Origin: Tethya wilhelma
Taxonomy: Eukaryota > Porifera > Demospongiae > Tethyida > Tethyidae
Reading direction: 5' to 3'
Assembly: GCA_964030475.1 (NCBI GenBank)
Contig: CAXIPT010000002.1
Coordinates: 15,366,590-15,430,589 of the forward strand
Length of the DNA: 64,000 nucleotides
Shown here piece by piece: positions 45,181-55,741 of this stretch (the stretch's first letter is position 1; the number at the start of each line of letters is the position of its first letter). Below the pieces are notes generated by a model. That model was given only the letters and a program-made list of their open reading frames with translations, did no database searches and was not told the DNA's origin. A program made the position numbers and the translations under genes.

Positions 45181-47060
45181 AGTCCAGTCCGGTGTGGTGT
45201 CCATGTTGAGGAAGGGTACCCCATTAAGCTGGTGACTTTCATCCATCGGCTCGGTCTTGTTAACATGTAGAGGAGAAGGGAGGGGTGGAGACAGCCACTC
45301 TTCACATTCTAACGACTGCTTGGCTAACTTTCCTTCCCAGGTGAAATGATATAACAGTAGATTCTACTTTGTATGGTTGTTCACTGTTGCCCAGCTATGT
45401 GGACTTAACAACATATTTGTGTTCATGCATGTGAAGCTAGTCCCTTTGTAGAGATGGTTCTCAAGCTAACGACACTTGTAAACTCAGTAAGTTCAAGTTC
45501 AATTTTCAGCACATAATGATGGGCCTAGCCTCATACCTTGGCCCTCTGTGTATTGCTATTGCTCAATAATTAATCAATGCAATATAGTCAATATTAAAGT
45601 TGAGGTCAGTGACTGTTGATTCATTGTACACAGGTTGTACATATTACTCAAGGTACTCCATGGACTGTTCTCCTCTGTTGCTGGACCACAAGGACTAACA
45701 GCTGAACTCAATGCCCAGCTCATTGCTGTAAGCCGATAATGCATGGGAGCTAATTCTGTTATGATGATGATTGTGTGCCTTTGTTACATCGTAAATAGCC
45801 CTGGAGATATTTATTGTTCATCTACCGTAAAAATTGGCGGGAATAAAATTTGGCGGATTGTCAAAATTTAATGATTAGCAGATTTTATTTTGGCATTTGC
45901 ACACGCAGCAATACACATATTCTGTATGTGCAAGTGCAAAAATGACGGTTTGGTGGATTTAATATTGGCGGTTCTTATCAAAACTGCCAATACGCCAATA
46001 TTAAAATCTGCCAAATTTTTGTGCTGTATGCATGGTATATCAATCCAGTTGCCAGCAATTTAGTATACTAAAACTAACATGCAATCGAAATGGCACACAT
46101 AAGGAGAAAATTAATGTACTTGAGTGTGTAGCGGCACTGTGGGTACCAATACACATACACTCCCAGGCTCTGTATGACTACCAGCCCAGGCTGGTGGATG
46201 CCCAGCTGCTCCAAGTCTGGCTCACTGTGGTGCAGAGTATACCCACTCCAATCTCTCTCATCACCTCTGTATGGGACACCTGCCAAAGCTGTTCACCATT
46301 TGTGTCAACTGTATGCTCTCAGAGAAAGCATTCATCACTCAAACAGCAGCCAGTGTTATGGAGGTGAGGAGATGATTATAGTGAAGAGTTCCTTTTAGTG
46401 TTAAGTTTTGGCTAAAGAAGAATAACCTTTGCTGATGTAGTCTTTTCTGAGATTGCTATTCTTTTGCATAAATTAACTAATGAATATTCAATCACTGTTC
46501 AAGTAAGCAATCTGGGCAGCAGCCAGCCATTGTACATTAATTTTTTCCTGTCCTTACAGCCGAAAAGTTTTGCAGACACTACCTTTTGCCATTTTCATGC
46601 ACATATTAGTCTGTCTGTAAACGTTTTACTTGCCAAAATCTTTATGCATCACTGTGCTTAGACTGCTCATCTGCAAACAAATTTCATTGTAGCCATCCAT
46701 GCCCCGTGGAATGCTTCTTCACTGTGTGATATTGTGATGTTTTTGTGTCGGTTGAGTCTGGTTTAAAGTACAGTACAACTTCTACTCATCCTGGAAGCAT
46801 GTTTTGCTAGTTCTTGGTGTGTACAATCAGGTAGCTGGGAAGATGAAGGAGTGCCACAAGTTTATGTCATCTGTAAGAGCAAAATAATACTGTGGAGTCA
46901 CATTGACTATTATGTTTACTTACTTCTTGGTCTTTTTTGTTTCTGTCTTGTAGTCTCTGTTGTCTCATGTCAGCTAAGAAGCACTGATAACTGCTCCTGT
47001 ACAGTACCTCTGAACTGGATGCAGCATTTGGAGCAGCTGTTAAATCTATGGGTCCAAGGT
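45181..47060 (+). pseudogene. Decayed copy of RRP12 exons 8-14
   Basis: Matches the RRP12 gene at 59920-61920 piece by piece. 45187-45342 corresponds to exon 8 with several indels; 45643-45730 to exon 10; 46167-46364 to exon 11 with a frameshift (the SLSRLDS region is altered); 46480-46510 to the last bases of exon 12, whose first part is gone; 46760-46860 and 46954-47058 to exons 13 and 14, both frame-broken. Intron sequences also match. It is the 5' half of a segmental copy that goes on into the actinoporin-like gene at 48004. Confidence 0.85.
45820..46028. mobile_element. MITE (GGCGGATT/CCGCCAAATT type)
   Basis: CTACCGTAAAAATTGGCGGG at the left and CCAAATTTTTGTGCTGTATG at the right, with inner palindromic GGCGGAT/ATCTGCC words. 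It is absent from the parental RRP12 intron at 60680-60880, so it was inserted after the duplication. Confidence 0.65.
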
Positions 47061-47149
47061 CAGCTAATTACTTGTTTCAACTAAGTTTAAAGTTATATTG
47101 GAGGATTGTTAAAGTGAGCGATTTAAAATTTTATTTGTTTTATAAGTGT

Positions 47150-47870
47150 ACCAATTTTGCTGTCACGAATCTGTGTGCTAATCTATAGTGTTTGTTATAT
47201 AATGCCAGGAGAATTGGCTTAAAATTCTATAGGTGGCTTAATGACAAAAATCACCCACTAGACCAATATTTTTATATGCAGTACTTAGTCAATATCCCGA
47301 TGTATAACACTGAAGGTCACCATTCATTTTGTAGGGATAAATTAACATTGTTCTATAGGCAATTGATGAGTGCTACAAAAGCTAGTACTGTAGAAACCCA
47401 TGAAACAACCTAACTTTTTCTACCATAATAGTGGGTAAATGTGGCGAGTTGACGAATTATTATTCTGCAAATCGCCAAATTAAAAATGGTCAAACACACA
47501 CATGCGCATAAAAACAATGCAGCATGCAGAATTAAATTGCCAAATTTAAAATCACCAATCATGCTAAAATACGAATTCACCAAATTTTAAGCCCACCAAA
47601 TTTACCCTTTATTATGGTATGTTTCCTCAATTTGGTTATCATGACTATAGTACTAGTTGTAGGAAACATGCAATGAATTTCCATATATCCTGCATGTATA
47701 GGAACATAACACCCATGCTTCCTCAATTTAGTTATGCTTACCAAATACTTTTTGCAAGAAGATATGCAATGGCATAAATTATTTCCTGCATGCGTAGGAA
47801 CATGATACCTGTGCACATAATTAAGTTCTTCATTATGGACGTACATTAATCAGTAACCTATGCAGTTTTT
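47150..47870. repeat. Dispersed segment shared with 54500-55180 and 61970-62890
   Basis: Starting at CCAATTTTGCTGTCA, this noncoding stretch recurs three times with 10-20% divergence by eye. It includes GGAACATAACACCCATG-like repeats of the words CCTGCATG(T)(A)TAGGAACAT. A MITE at 47421-47619 (TACCATAATAGTGGG…CCCTTTATTATGGTA) is inserted only in this copy. Confidence 0.7.
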
Positions 47871-48003
47871 ATTCAGTTTACATAGTGTCAGTCTAGTTAG
47901 TCACTTAAAGTTAATTTTGCTTGCTTGAATTAAGAAACTTCTCGTTTCATCTTGAACTCTAAGAAAGTGTGGTTTTCAAACTGTGTAGTAGACAGAGGGG
48001 ATC

Positions 48004-48890
48004 ATGTCGACTAGTATTTCTAGCTTAAGTTTTCTGGATGAAATCAGTTTAAGGAAGAGACTGGCTGATATGAGGAAAACAGGAGTTCTTGATCTGGTTG
48101 AACCAAAAGAGAACTTAAGACAGCAGCCCAAGTGAGTTATTTTAACTATTTATTACAGTCTGAGCTCTTGGTTTGAAAATATCTAGAGCCCACTCGAATA
48201 TCAACTTTACTCATCACACCATATAAAGATTCTTTTGTGCATGTATATACTTGTAATGTTTTTATGTCAATCTACACTGTCACTACACGATTGTTGTAAG
48301 CTAGCCATATACTTTTTCTCTGTTCTAGAAAAATGTACACAATTATTGTAAATGCGACTCAGTTTGACCTCCACTACTGCAACAGCTGGTTCAAGTATGG
48401 AACTCTAACCTCACAGCCTTCCTTCATGATTCCATCTTTCTCCAAGTCTGCCTTTGCTGCAGCTTCTTGTCAGACTGATACTAGTGATAGTATAACTGGT
48501 GTACTCCTGTTCAGCATCACCATTCCCTCTGATACCAAGCACTCCCACAATGGAAGGCTACCCATGGCACTATTCTTCTCTGTCCCCTCAACTAGTCACT
48601 GTACTCTTTGTGGTGAATTCACTGAAGACATGAGTGGTGTATGGGAGAGGATAAACTGTCGTAATGACTCCTTGCATCATTCTAACAGCACCTGTGCTGA
48701 TCTTGGTGTTCACAAGACAGAGCTAGGGACAGAGGTGACAGTAAAACTTCAACTGGAGTGTTCCCCAGGCTGTGAGGCCGAGGTGACTCTTACCCAGTTC
48801 TCCCATGACCTGTGTACTTGTGCAATGATGGAAGGGCAGAGTCTTTCTTATGACACTTCATTTGCTGTGAACTATAAGACATTGCTATAA
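48004..48890 (+). CDS. Actinoporin-like (pore-forming cytolysin fold) protein, intact copy
   Basis: Two exons, 48004-48131 and 48329-48890, join in phase for 229 residues. After a polar N-terminal 45 residues, the pattern VNATQFDL…W-KYG, then A-FAAASC, TGVLLFSI and ALFFSVPST follows the order of actinoporin-like proteins (N-T-x-L strand, GV-x-x-Y-x-I strand, LAVLFSVP strand). Actinoporins bind sphingomyelin membranes and form pores; related fold members exist in many animals without proven toxicity. The aromatic lipid-head pocket that should follow FSVP is not obvious, there are extra Cys, and no signal peptide is seen, so lytic activity cannot be claimed. It sits inside what is, by exon order, an intron of an RRP12 copy, on the same strand. 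Confidence 0.5.
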
Positions 48891-49101
48891 ACTTTTATGT
48901 CAATAGCAGACAGAATGTATGTATGTAAATGTGATTGTCAATAATAATTTTGATAATTTTTTTTCAGTGTATAACCTATTGTGATGTGATGTTTTAAATT
49001 ACTGTGTGGCTGGAAATATTGATGGGGATTATAATTTGACAGATTGATTGTTAAAGTTTAAATTGTCAAATTTAAGTTCACCAAAATTTGGCCACAGGCA
49101 C

Positions 49102-49243
49102 TGTAATGTATTGTATTACGTAATGTACTTCCTGTCTAGTACCTATTTAAAGTTGTGCACATTAATACTGATTCAGTTTTTATGACACTCTATGAAAAGT
49201 CATTCAGTTAATGTGTTAGCTGTAAGAGCACTAAAACACAACA
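49102..49243 (+). repeat. 5' LTR (142 bp)
   Basis: Starts TGTAATGTATTG, ends CACAACA. By eye, identical to 50976-51117. TTTAAAG near position 50 of the LTR may serve as a TATA-like element. Confidence 0.95.
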
Positions 49244-49255
49244 GTGGCGACGAGG

Positions 49256-50164
49256 ATGCCGACTGATCCACCTGAGGATCCGCCTGCGACGCCAGCAGCA
49301 GTTGCTGTTAGTTCCCGTGTGATAGGGAAGTTGAAAGAGTTCAACCCAAAGTTTGACCAAATCTCTTCGTACCTCGAGAGACTAGAACTCTATTTTGATG
49401 CTAATGATGTGGGAGAAGACAAGAAAGTCGCTGTTCTCCTTACTGTAATAGGTCCAAGTACCTATGAGACGCTGCGTAGTCTCCTTGCGCCGACGAAGCC
49501 GAAGGACAAAACGTTCCAAGTACTCAAGGAGACGTTGACCAAACACTATGACCCTAAGCCTCTAGTAATTGGAGAGCGTTATAGGTTCTACCAGCGTGTA
49601 CAACAGTCCAATGAGTCCATCGCTGACTTCGTAGCTGATTTGCGCCGACTCAGTATCCATTGTGAGTTTGGAACTTTTCTGGACCAAGCACTTCGTGATC
49701 GTTTTGTGTGTGGGGTTAAGAGCGAAAGTTTGCAAAAGAGACTCTTGACCGAAGCTGCACTGACTATTGAGAAAGCTCAGACTATTGCCCAAGGCATGGA
49801 ACTGGCAGACATGAATGCCAAAGACCTCAAGACGTCCGAGAGTGCATCTGCACAGCCGTCGAGTGCAAGCAGCAACCCCGTCAGTTATGTTGCAACACAA
49901 TGCTACCGTTGTGGTAGACGGCATGATGAGAAACAATGCAAGCATCGCAAGTCGAAGTGCCACAGGTGTGGGAAAACTGGCCACATTGCACCAGTATGTG
50001 GACAAGCAGGGAAATTCCCTAAAGCCACAAACCCTCCTTCACGTAGTACACACAAATCTTCAAAGAGGAAGAAGCCAGGTGGTGTGCATCACTATGTTTG
50101 TGGTGATGAGTCAGCAGCTGATAGTGATATACGGCTAATGAGTTTTCGGTGTTTCTGGAAATGA
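49256..50164 (+). CDS. gag: Gag of the LTR element
   Basis: About 302 residues from the ATG at 49256; the frame is open back to the LTR. A Pro-rich start is followed by a retrotransposon Gag region (FNPKFDQISSYLERLELYF, then a helix-rich part with a YDPKPLVIGERYRFYQR-type motif). There are two zinc knuckles: CYRCGRRHDEKQC-x6-C and CHRCGKTGHIAPVC. The last is a standard CX2CX4HX4C; the first is irregular. The frame ends at TGA 50162-50164, just after the internal deletion. It forms the virus-like particle in such elements. Confidence 0.9.
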   Translation: MPTDPPEDPPATPAAVAVSSRVIGKLKEFNPKFDQISSYLERLELYFDANDVGEDKKVAVLLTVIGPSTYETLRSLLAPTKPKDKTFQVLKETLTKHYDPKPLVIGERYRFYQRVQQSNESIADFVADLRRLSIHCEFGTFLDQALRDRFVCGVKSESLQKRLLTEAALTIEKAQTIAQGMELADMNAKDLKTSESASAQPSSASSNPVSYVATQCYRCGRRHDEKQCKHRKSKCHRCGKTGHIAPVCGQAGKFPKATNPPSRSTHKSSKRKKPGGVHHYVCGDESAADSDIRLMSFRCFWK

Positions 50165-50862
50165 ATGGAGTCAAACACATCCGTAGCGCTCCATATCATC
50201 CTGCCACCAATGGCCTGGCTGAGCGATTTGTGCAATCTCTCAAACATGCTCTGAAAGCTAGTGTTGGATCTGGATTACCTCTCTCTCAACGTCTCTCAAA
50301 CTTTCTGTTCAAGTATCGTTTTTCTGAACATTCTACAACAGGTGTGTCACCTAGTTCTTTGTTTTTGAAGAGAGAGATGCGTACACGATTCGACTTACTC
50401 AAACCTGATTTGTCTGCTCAAGTGAAACAAAAGCAAACTAAACAGAAAGCAAGTCACGACCAACATGCCAAGTCTCGAAATTTTGCAGTAAGAGATTCTG
50501 TGATGGTTAAGAATTTCAGACCTGGTCCTGATTGGATTCCAGCTGTAGTTGTTGCCAAACTTGGACCTCTGTCGTACCTAGTGGAAACTGATGAACATCA
50601 AACATGGCGAAGACATGTCGACCATGTCAAGGCACGAGTTTCCTCACCTACTGATTCTAACAGTGATTGGCAACCTGCAGATACACTTGCTGCTTCAACT
50701 GCTACTGAACTGGTAACTGACACTAGTAACAATCGTGACAATGTTGAACAGTCTACCAACCAGGAGCAAAGTGACTCTGAGAATTCTTGGAGATCTTCAG
50801 AAGTGAGACGCTATCCACGACGAGAACGTCGTCCCCCTGACTATTATAGTGACTCTGTTTAA
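50149..50862 (+). CDS. C-terminal fragment of integrase of the LTR element
   Basis: Open frame with no normal start; it overlaps the gag end by 16 bases in another frame. It begins in the integrase core with HPATNGLAERFVQSLK, holding the third acidic residue of the D,D-35-E triad, then a GPDWIPAVVV…RRHVDH chromo-like or GPY/F-type C-terminal domain and a Ser-rich tail ending in RYPRRERRPPDYY. The first two catalytic Asp are missing, so it is inactive alone. Confidence 0.88.
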   Translation: MFLEMNGVKHIRSAPYHPATNGLAERFVQSLKHALKASVGSGLPLSQRLSNFLFKYRFSEHSTTGVSPSSLFLKREMRTRFDLLKPDLSAQVKQKQTKQKASHDQHAKSRNFAVRDSVMVKNFRPGPDWIPAVVVAKLGPLSYLVETDEHQTWRRHVDHVKARVSSPTDSNSDWQPADTLAASTATELVTDTSNNRDNVEQSTNQEQSDSENSWRSSEVRRYPRRERRPPDYYSDSV

Positions 50863-50975
50863 TTTATGATTTTTGTGTAATCTCTGTTTAGTTGTTGATT
50901 TTTGTGTAGTTTTTCTTTTCCGTTTGTTAGTAGTCTGTACTGACTGTGGACTTGTAATTTTAAGTGAGGAGGAAA

Positions 50976-51117
50976 TGTAATGTATTGTATTACGTAATGT
51001 ACTTCCTGTCTAGTACCTATTTAAAGTTGTGCACATTAATACTGATTCAGTTTTTATGACACTCTATGAAAAGTCATTCAGTTAATGTGTTAGCTGTAAG
51101 AGCACTAAAACACAACA
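50976..51117 (+). repeat. 3' LTR (142 bp)
   Basis: No difference from the 5' LTR was found by eye, indicating a recent insertion. Followed by target duplication GGCAC. Confidence 0.95.
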
Positions 51118-51317
51118 GGCACAAATTGTCAAATTTATATTCCTCAATTTTTTTTTGTCTGTGGAGCAAACTGTCAAATTTTTGACTGTCAATATTTTCG
51201 GCTATATGCATTTGTAGCATATGTATGCAAACATGTATCATTTAATATATGATGTGTTATCCCAGCATTATTGTTGCAGAGCTGTCCTATCAGGTGATGA
51301 AAATGTTTTTTTCATAG

Positions 51318-52290
51318 ATTCGGTACCAACGAGATCAACTTTCATAAGACCCTCCAAAAGTCAAAGAAAAAGGACATCTCACCTGATGTCAGGCATCTCT
51401 TGTTTGATGTTATTCTTTGCTTCATTCCTCACCTATCACTGGAGTCCCTTGTAGCTCTCTCTCAGTTTGTGTCTCCTCTTCTTGATGTAAGTTCATACTT
51501 TATCTTCATCACTCACTGGGTGTGGTGTACATATTAGTAGCAATCAGAGGAGGTCCGACATCCACAGGCCATTGCAGGCTAATTGCATTATAAAGGAGAT
51601 CATGTGATGTCGTTTCCTGGTTATATAGCTCACTTTTTCTAAGATTTATCACAACTTTTAGTAGCTATTCTGACAAAGTAACAGGAGAGAGAAGGATTCC
51701 TAGCTTTTTCAAGGCATAAATGTGTAGAAAGCGCCTCAAATCAAGACCAGGAAATGTAATCATGTGACCTATTTAATTCCGAAATGGCCCGTGAATGTCG
51801 GACCTCCTCTGAGTAGCAATAGTGTACACACCTCATGGTAATTATTGTTCTCTTTCAATCATAGAGTGGTGACAGTACCCTTTAGAAGAGGTCCTACAGC
51901 TGCCTAGAGAGAATGTTGTCCTGTGACAGTCCCAGTCACCAGTCCTTTCAAAAGGATCATCTAGACAGTTTAGGAAGAATGCTCCTCAACTCACTGTCAA
52001 CTTCAAGTGCAGCTTCAAAGAAGGCTAGTCCGTGACATCTCTGTTCCCTTCCCATGTATGTTGGCTCATTGTGTGTCCTTCTCTCTCTTCAGCCCCGATT
52101 AAAGTGTCTAGCAGAGATAGTTGATTGTCTCACCCCAGACAGAGCTGACTTTATTGAAGCTGTAACTCCTGAGGTAGCTAGTCCACTACTGTCACTAACA
52201 TGAGGTCTGGAGTTGTGCTCATCTTTACTCTCCACTGTCTATTTGTAGGTTATCTTGTGCACAAAAGAATTAAGTTTAAGCTGATCCTTA
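51318..52290 (+). pseudogene. RRP12 downstream exons of the segmental copy
   Basis: Exon 51318-51486 (…FHKTLQKSKKKDISPDV…SPLLD) starts in phase 2, fitting exactly onto the end of RRP12 exon 14 (SMGPR). A second exon from 51865 resembles the QK-SY-CLE region but has a TAG at 51883-51885. A third, 52093-52173 (PRLKCLAEIVDCLTPD), matches the PRLKCL motif of RRP12 proteins, and 52249 on reads VILCTKE before a stop. The remaining C-terminus is absent. The exons lie downstream of the actinoporin-like gene, showing that this gene sits in an RRP12 intron. Confidence 0.75.
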
Positions 52291-52740
52291 TCAACCTGCA
52301 TGGGCTATGCTGCACAAAGATGCTCCTCAATAAGTGCAGAAGGTAAGAAGTGTATTTAACCACAAGAACATTGACATTACATACACTAAATAAATAATCA
52401 GTACATCTCTTCTTAGATAAAGCAGTGTAAATAGTCTCTTTTTGCTACGCTCATCTGCTTCTGTGTTTGTCTCCCCCAAACCAATTGGTGAATACCTCTT
52501 CAACACTAGGGCTTTAAGTTGTGACAAGATACTCCAACTTTCCTACTTCTCACTGTTCTCAGAGGTGTAAAATTAATGCTGCTTGTTGTTTCATCTTTAG
52601 AGCAAAGATGATAATAATGGTAAAGGGGTAACAGCAGACAATTTAAGAAAGTTGACTTTCTATCACATATCTTCTCTGGCTTTGAACTCATGTCAACTCT
52701 AACCGGAACAGACTCTGCATGTATTATACATGTCAACATA
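51885..52740 (+). repeat. Tandem segment, copy 1 (pairs with 53140-53980)
   Basis: The stretch from GAAGAGGTCCTACAGCTGCC to ACTCATGTCAACTCTAACCGG recurs 1.25 kb downstream with small indels. The intervening 52745-53140 holds unrelated AT-rich DNA. Confidence 0.85.
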
Positions 52741-53139
52741 ATTATTATTATTATTGTGCAAATTATTTAGCTATAGAGTGTTCACCATGGCACAATCAAT
52801 ATTATTTTTCACGGATGCTACACGGTACATATACAATTATATAACTTTATATTATAATTGCTACTGTACAAGTCATGCAATAATTATTAATAATATTATT
52901 TGCACTTACCCTCGATCAGTTTGCCCAACTACACCATGCATCAATAACGCAGCGAGTAGCAACCAGCTGCAACTGATCATGGTCAGCGAAAATAGAGTGC
53001 TTATAGCGATATACGGTTCACTCGTCTGCTGCCAACTGCACATTCTTATTTGTGCTATTCTAGCCATGATACTGAGTCTTAAGGTACACATGTACATATA
53101 CACATGCACACACAGCTGAGCCTGATGGCTGCATTGTAG

Positions 53140-53980
53140 TACATGTACCCTTCAAAAGAGGTCCTACAGCTGCCTAGAGAGAATGTTGTCCTGTGACAGT
53201 CCCAGTCACCAGTCCTTTCAAAAGGATCATCTAGACAGCCTTTAGGAAGAGTGCTCCTCAAACTGCAGCTCAGTCATGAAAGAAGGCTAGTCCGTGCCTC
53301 TGTTCCCTTCCCATGTATGTTTGGCTCATTGTGTGTCCTTCTCTCTCTTCAGCCTCGATTGAGGTGTCTAGCAGAGATAGTTGATCGTCTCACCCCAGAC
53401 TATATTGAAGCTGTCACTCCTGAGATAGCTAGTCCACTACTGTCGCTGACATGAGGTCTCGGTCATCTTTACTCTCCACTGTCTATTTGTAGGTTATCTT
53501 GTGCACAAAAGAAGTAGGCAAGAGTGATATCGTTTAAGCCGATCCTTATCAACCTGGGCTATGCTGCACAAAGATGCTACTCAAAAAGTGCAGAAGGTAA
53601 GAAGTGTATTTAACCACCGTGAAGAACAATAATTTTGTGTGAAGCATCAACACTACATACACTAAATAAATAATCAGTACATCTCTTCTTAGATAAAGCA
53701 GTGTAAATAGTCTCTTTTTGCTACACTCATCTGCTTCTGTGTTTGTCTCCACCAAACCAATTGGTGAATGCCTCTTCAACACTAAGGCTTTAAGTTGTGA
53801 CAAGATACTCCAACTTTCATACTTCTCAGAGGCGTAAAATACTGCTTGTTGTTTCATCTTTGAAGCAAAGATGATAATAATGGTAAAGGGGTAACAGCAG
53901 ATAATTTAAGAAACTTGACTTTTCTGTCACATATCATCTCTGACTTTGAACTCATGTCAACTCTAACCGGGTCCATAGAT
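53140..53980 (+). repeat. Tandem segment, copy 2 with broken RRP12 exons
   Basis: Repeats RRP12-like exon pieces: the exon from 53149 with a TAG in DSL*, 53353-53433 (PRLRCLAEIVDRLTPD) and VILCTKEVGK at 53495. Stops and indels show this copy is a pseudogene too. An open minus-strand frame at 53549-53857 has a counterpart in copy 1 but no recognisable content. Confidence 0.75.
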
Positions 53981-54139
53981 ATTATAGACGCCATTCAAAT
54001 CATGTCTACCCCTGTTAACAACCACCTTTATCAGAGCCAATCACTAGACACAGCTACTGTGACCTGTAGGTATACATGTTCAATAACTCTGACTCAATCA
54101 GCAGTGTGTGTGGTACTACCTTTCAGTCAACAAGTACAA

Positions 54140-54470
54140 TAATTAAAAGTTTAAGATTCCCACCATGCAGATAATTTACTGTTTTGACAATTAAGTACAA
54201 TAGATTGTTGCATGGAAGTTAAGGATCCCACCTTGGTAGAGATAATCATGTTTCAATAAGCAGTGTGGTAACTGACTCAATAGTCTGTTTTGACAAGTAT
54301 GATGCATACATGCATGTTCGGAAGTTAAGATCCTCACCATGAATGGATAGATAACTTCCAATAAGCTAGCTGTGGTAACCCTGCTCAATAGTACACTGTC
54401 AGTTTTGACAAGTATGCATGGTTGGAAGTTAAGATTCCCACCATGGGTAGAAAATAAACTTTATAAAAAT
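54140..54470. repeat. Tandem repeat of about 105 bp, four units
   Basis: The word GGAAGTTAAGATTCCCACCATGG recurs at about 54144, 54217, 54322 and 54426, with GTTTTGACAAGTATG and CAATA-G-CTG-TGGTAAC between. Units differ by indels. Noncoding. Confidence 0.75.
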
Positions 54471-54499
54471 GGCTAAAGTATGACTTTTACTGGCTGGGA

Positions 54500-55180
54500 A
54501 TATACCAATTTTGCTGTCATGAATCTGGGTGCTATTCTATAGTGTCTGCATTACATAATGCTGAAAGCTACAAAAAAAGCACAATAGTATTTATGCCTAA
54601 TATATATATAATACAGGAGCTGTTCATAGTTTTGTAATACATTGTGTACAGGGAAAATTGGCTTAAAATTCTATATGGGTGGCTCCAGCCTCTATGACAA
54701 AAATTACCAACTTGAATGTTAACCAATTAATATTATTATTTTTACGTTTATATGCAATACTTATATAGTCAATATCCTGATACATGTATAACACTGAAAG
54801 TCACCATTTCATTTTGCAAGGATAAATTAAACATTACTCTATAGGTAATTGATGAGTGCTACAAATTTAAAGCTTGTACTTTAGAAACCCATGAAAAAAA
54901 ATCAACCTGACTTTTTCAATATCTCCTCAATTTGGTTAATAAAATTACTGCTACTGTATAGTGCTATAGAAAACATTTAATGAATTTCCACTTGTATTTC
55001 CTGCATATATAGGAACATATAATACCCATGTTTCCTTTATTTGGTTACGCTTACCTAATACTTTTTGTAAGAAAATATGCTATGACATAATATTATTTCC
55101 TGCATGTGTATAGGAACATGATGTACCTATACACTTAATTAATTTCTTAATTATCAATATGCACACACATTAATCAGTAA
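54500..55180. repeat. Dispersed segment, copy 2
   Basis: Same noncoding sequence as 47150-47870 and 61970-62890. Its right end abuts the last recognisable NUP214 exon, so it may mark where the NUP214 gene was cut. Confidence 0.7.
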
Positions 55181-55234
55181 TTAACCTAAACTGGGGCTAC
55201 AGAAGAAATGAGTACGGTCTCAGCTGAGGTATAC

Positions 55235-55691
55235 CTTGGGAGATAGCTGTAAAATCTTTCCAGAATTGAGTCCTACAGCAAACTGCTTCCCCTTGGGGCT
55301 CCAACAAACTAAAACACAATAGAAAAATAATTTTAAAAGCATTATAGTTTTTGGTAAGAACTCACTGGAGTTGGCATGGAGGTCAGTCTTCTGGGAAAAC
55401 AGAGAGGCCTTCTCTTTCACAATGATAAGCTGGAGCTCTCCTGAAGTGAGGCTGACCACAAGTAGCTCCTCATTGGTGGGATTCCACCTGAGAGCACTCA
55501 GACCAACACCTGCACACAACACACACAGGATCATGATGGAGTGTATGAGACAATACCTGGGCTTCAAAGAAACCATCACACCAGAGGAGATACGACACTA
55601 GCACACCATTGCTCAGTCAGCACATGATCAGCGTATTGTGGTCACATGATTAGAATGCAATTAACAGACTTGCCAAAGCTGTACCAGTGTA

Positions 55692-55741
<50 letters not shown>

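Larger units (their letters stand above)
49102..51117 (+). mobile_element. Ty3/gypsy-type LTR retrotransposon with internal deletion
   Basis: 2,016 bp bounded by identical 142-bp LTRs (TG…CA) and a 5-bp target duplication GGCAC. The left LTR is followed by TGGCGACGAGGA, a typical gypsy-type primer-binding region. A purine tract AGTGAGGAGGAAA precedes the right LTR. It keeps Gag and the end of integrase; protease, reverse transcriptase, RNase H and most of integrase are gone. It can move only with proteins from a complete relative. Confidence 0.95.
49000..51210. mobile_element. MITE split by an LTR retrotransposon
   Basis: TACTGTGTGGCTGGAAATAT at 49000 and ATATTTTCGGCTATATGCAT near 51210 are the two ends of a TATAGCCGG-family MITE. 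The LTR element at 49102-51117 sits between them with target duplication GGCAC, so it inserted into the MITE. Confidence 0.7.

Noticed and set aside
52327..53857. A conserved minus-strand frame in both tandem segments (LKALVLKR-SPIGL)
   Set aside because: It is retained simply because the DNA was duplicated recently; no start context, no domain, and it differs by indels.
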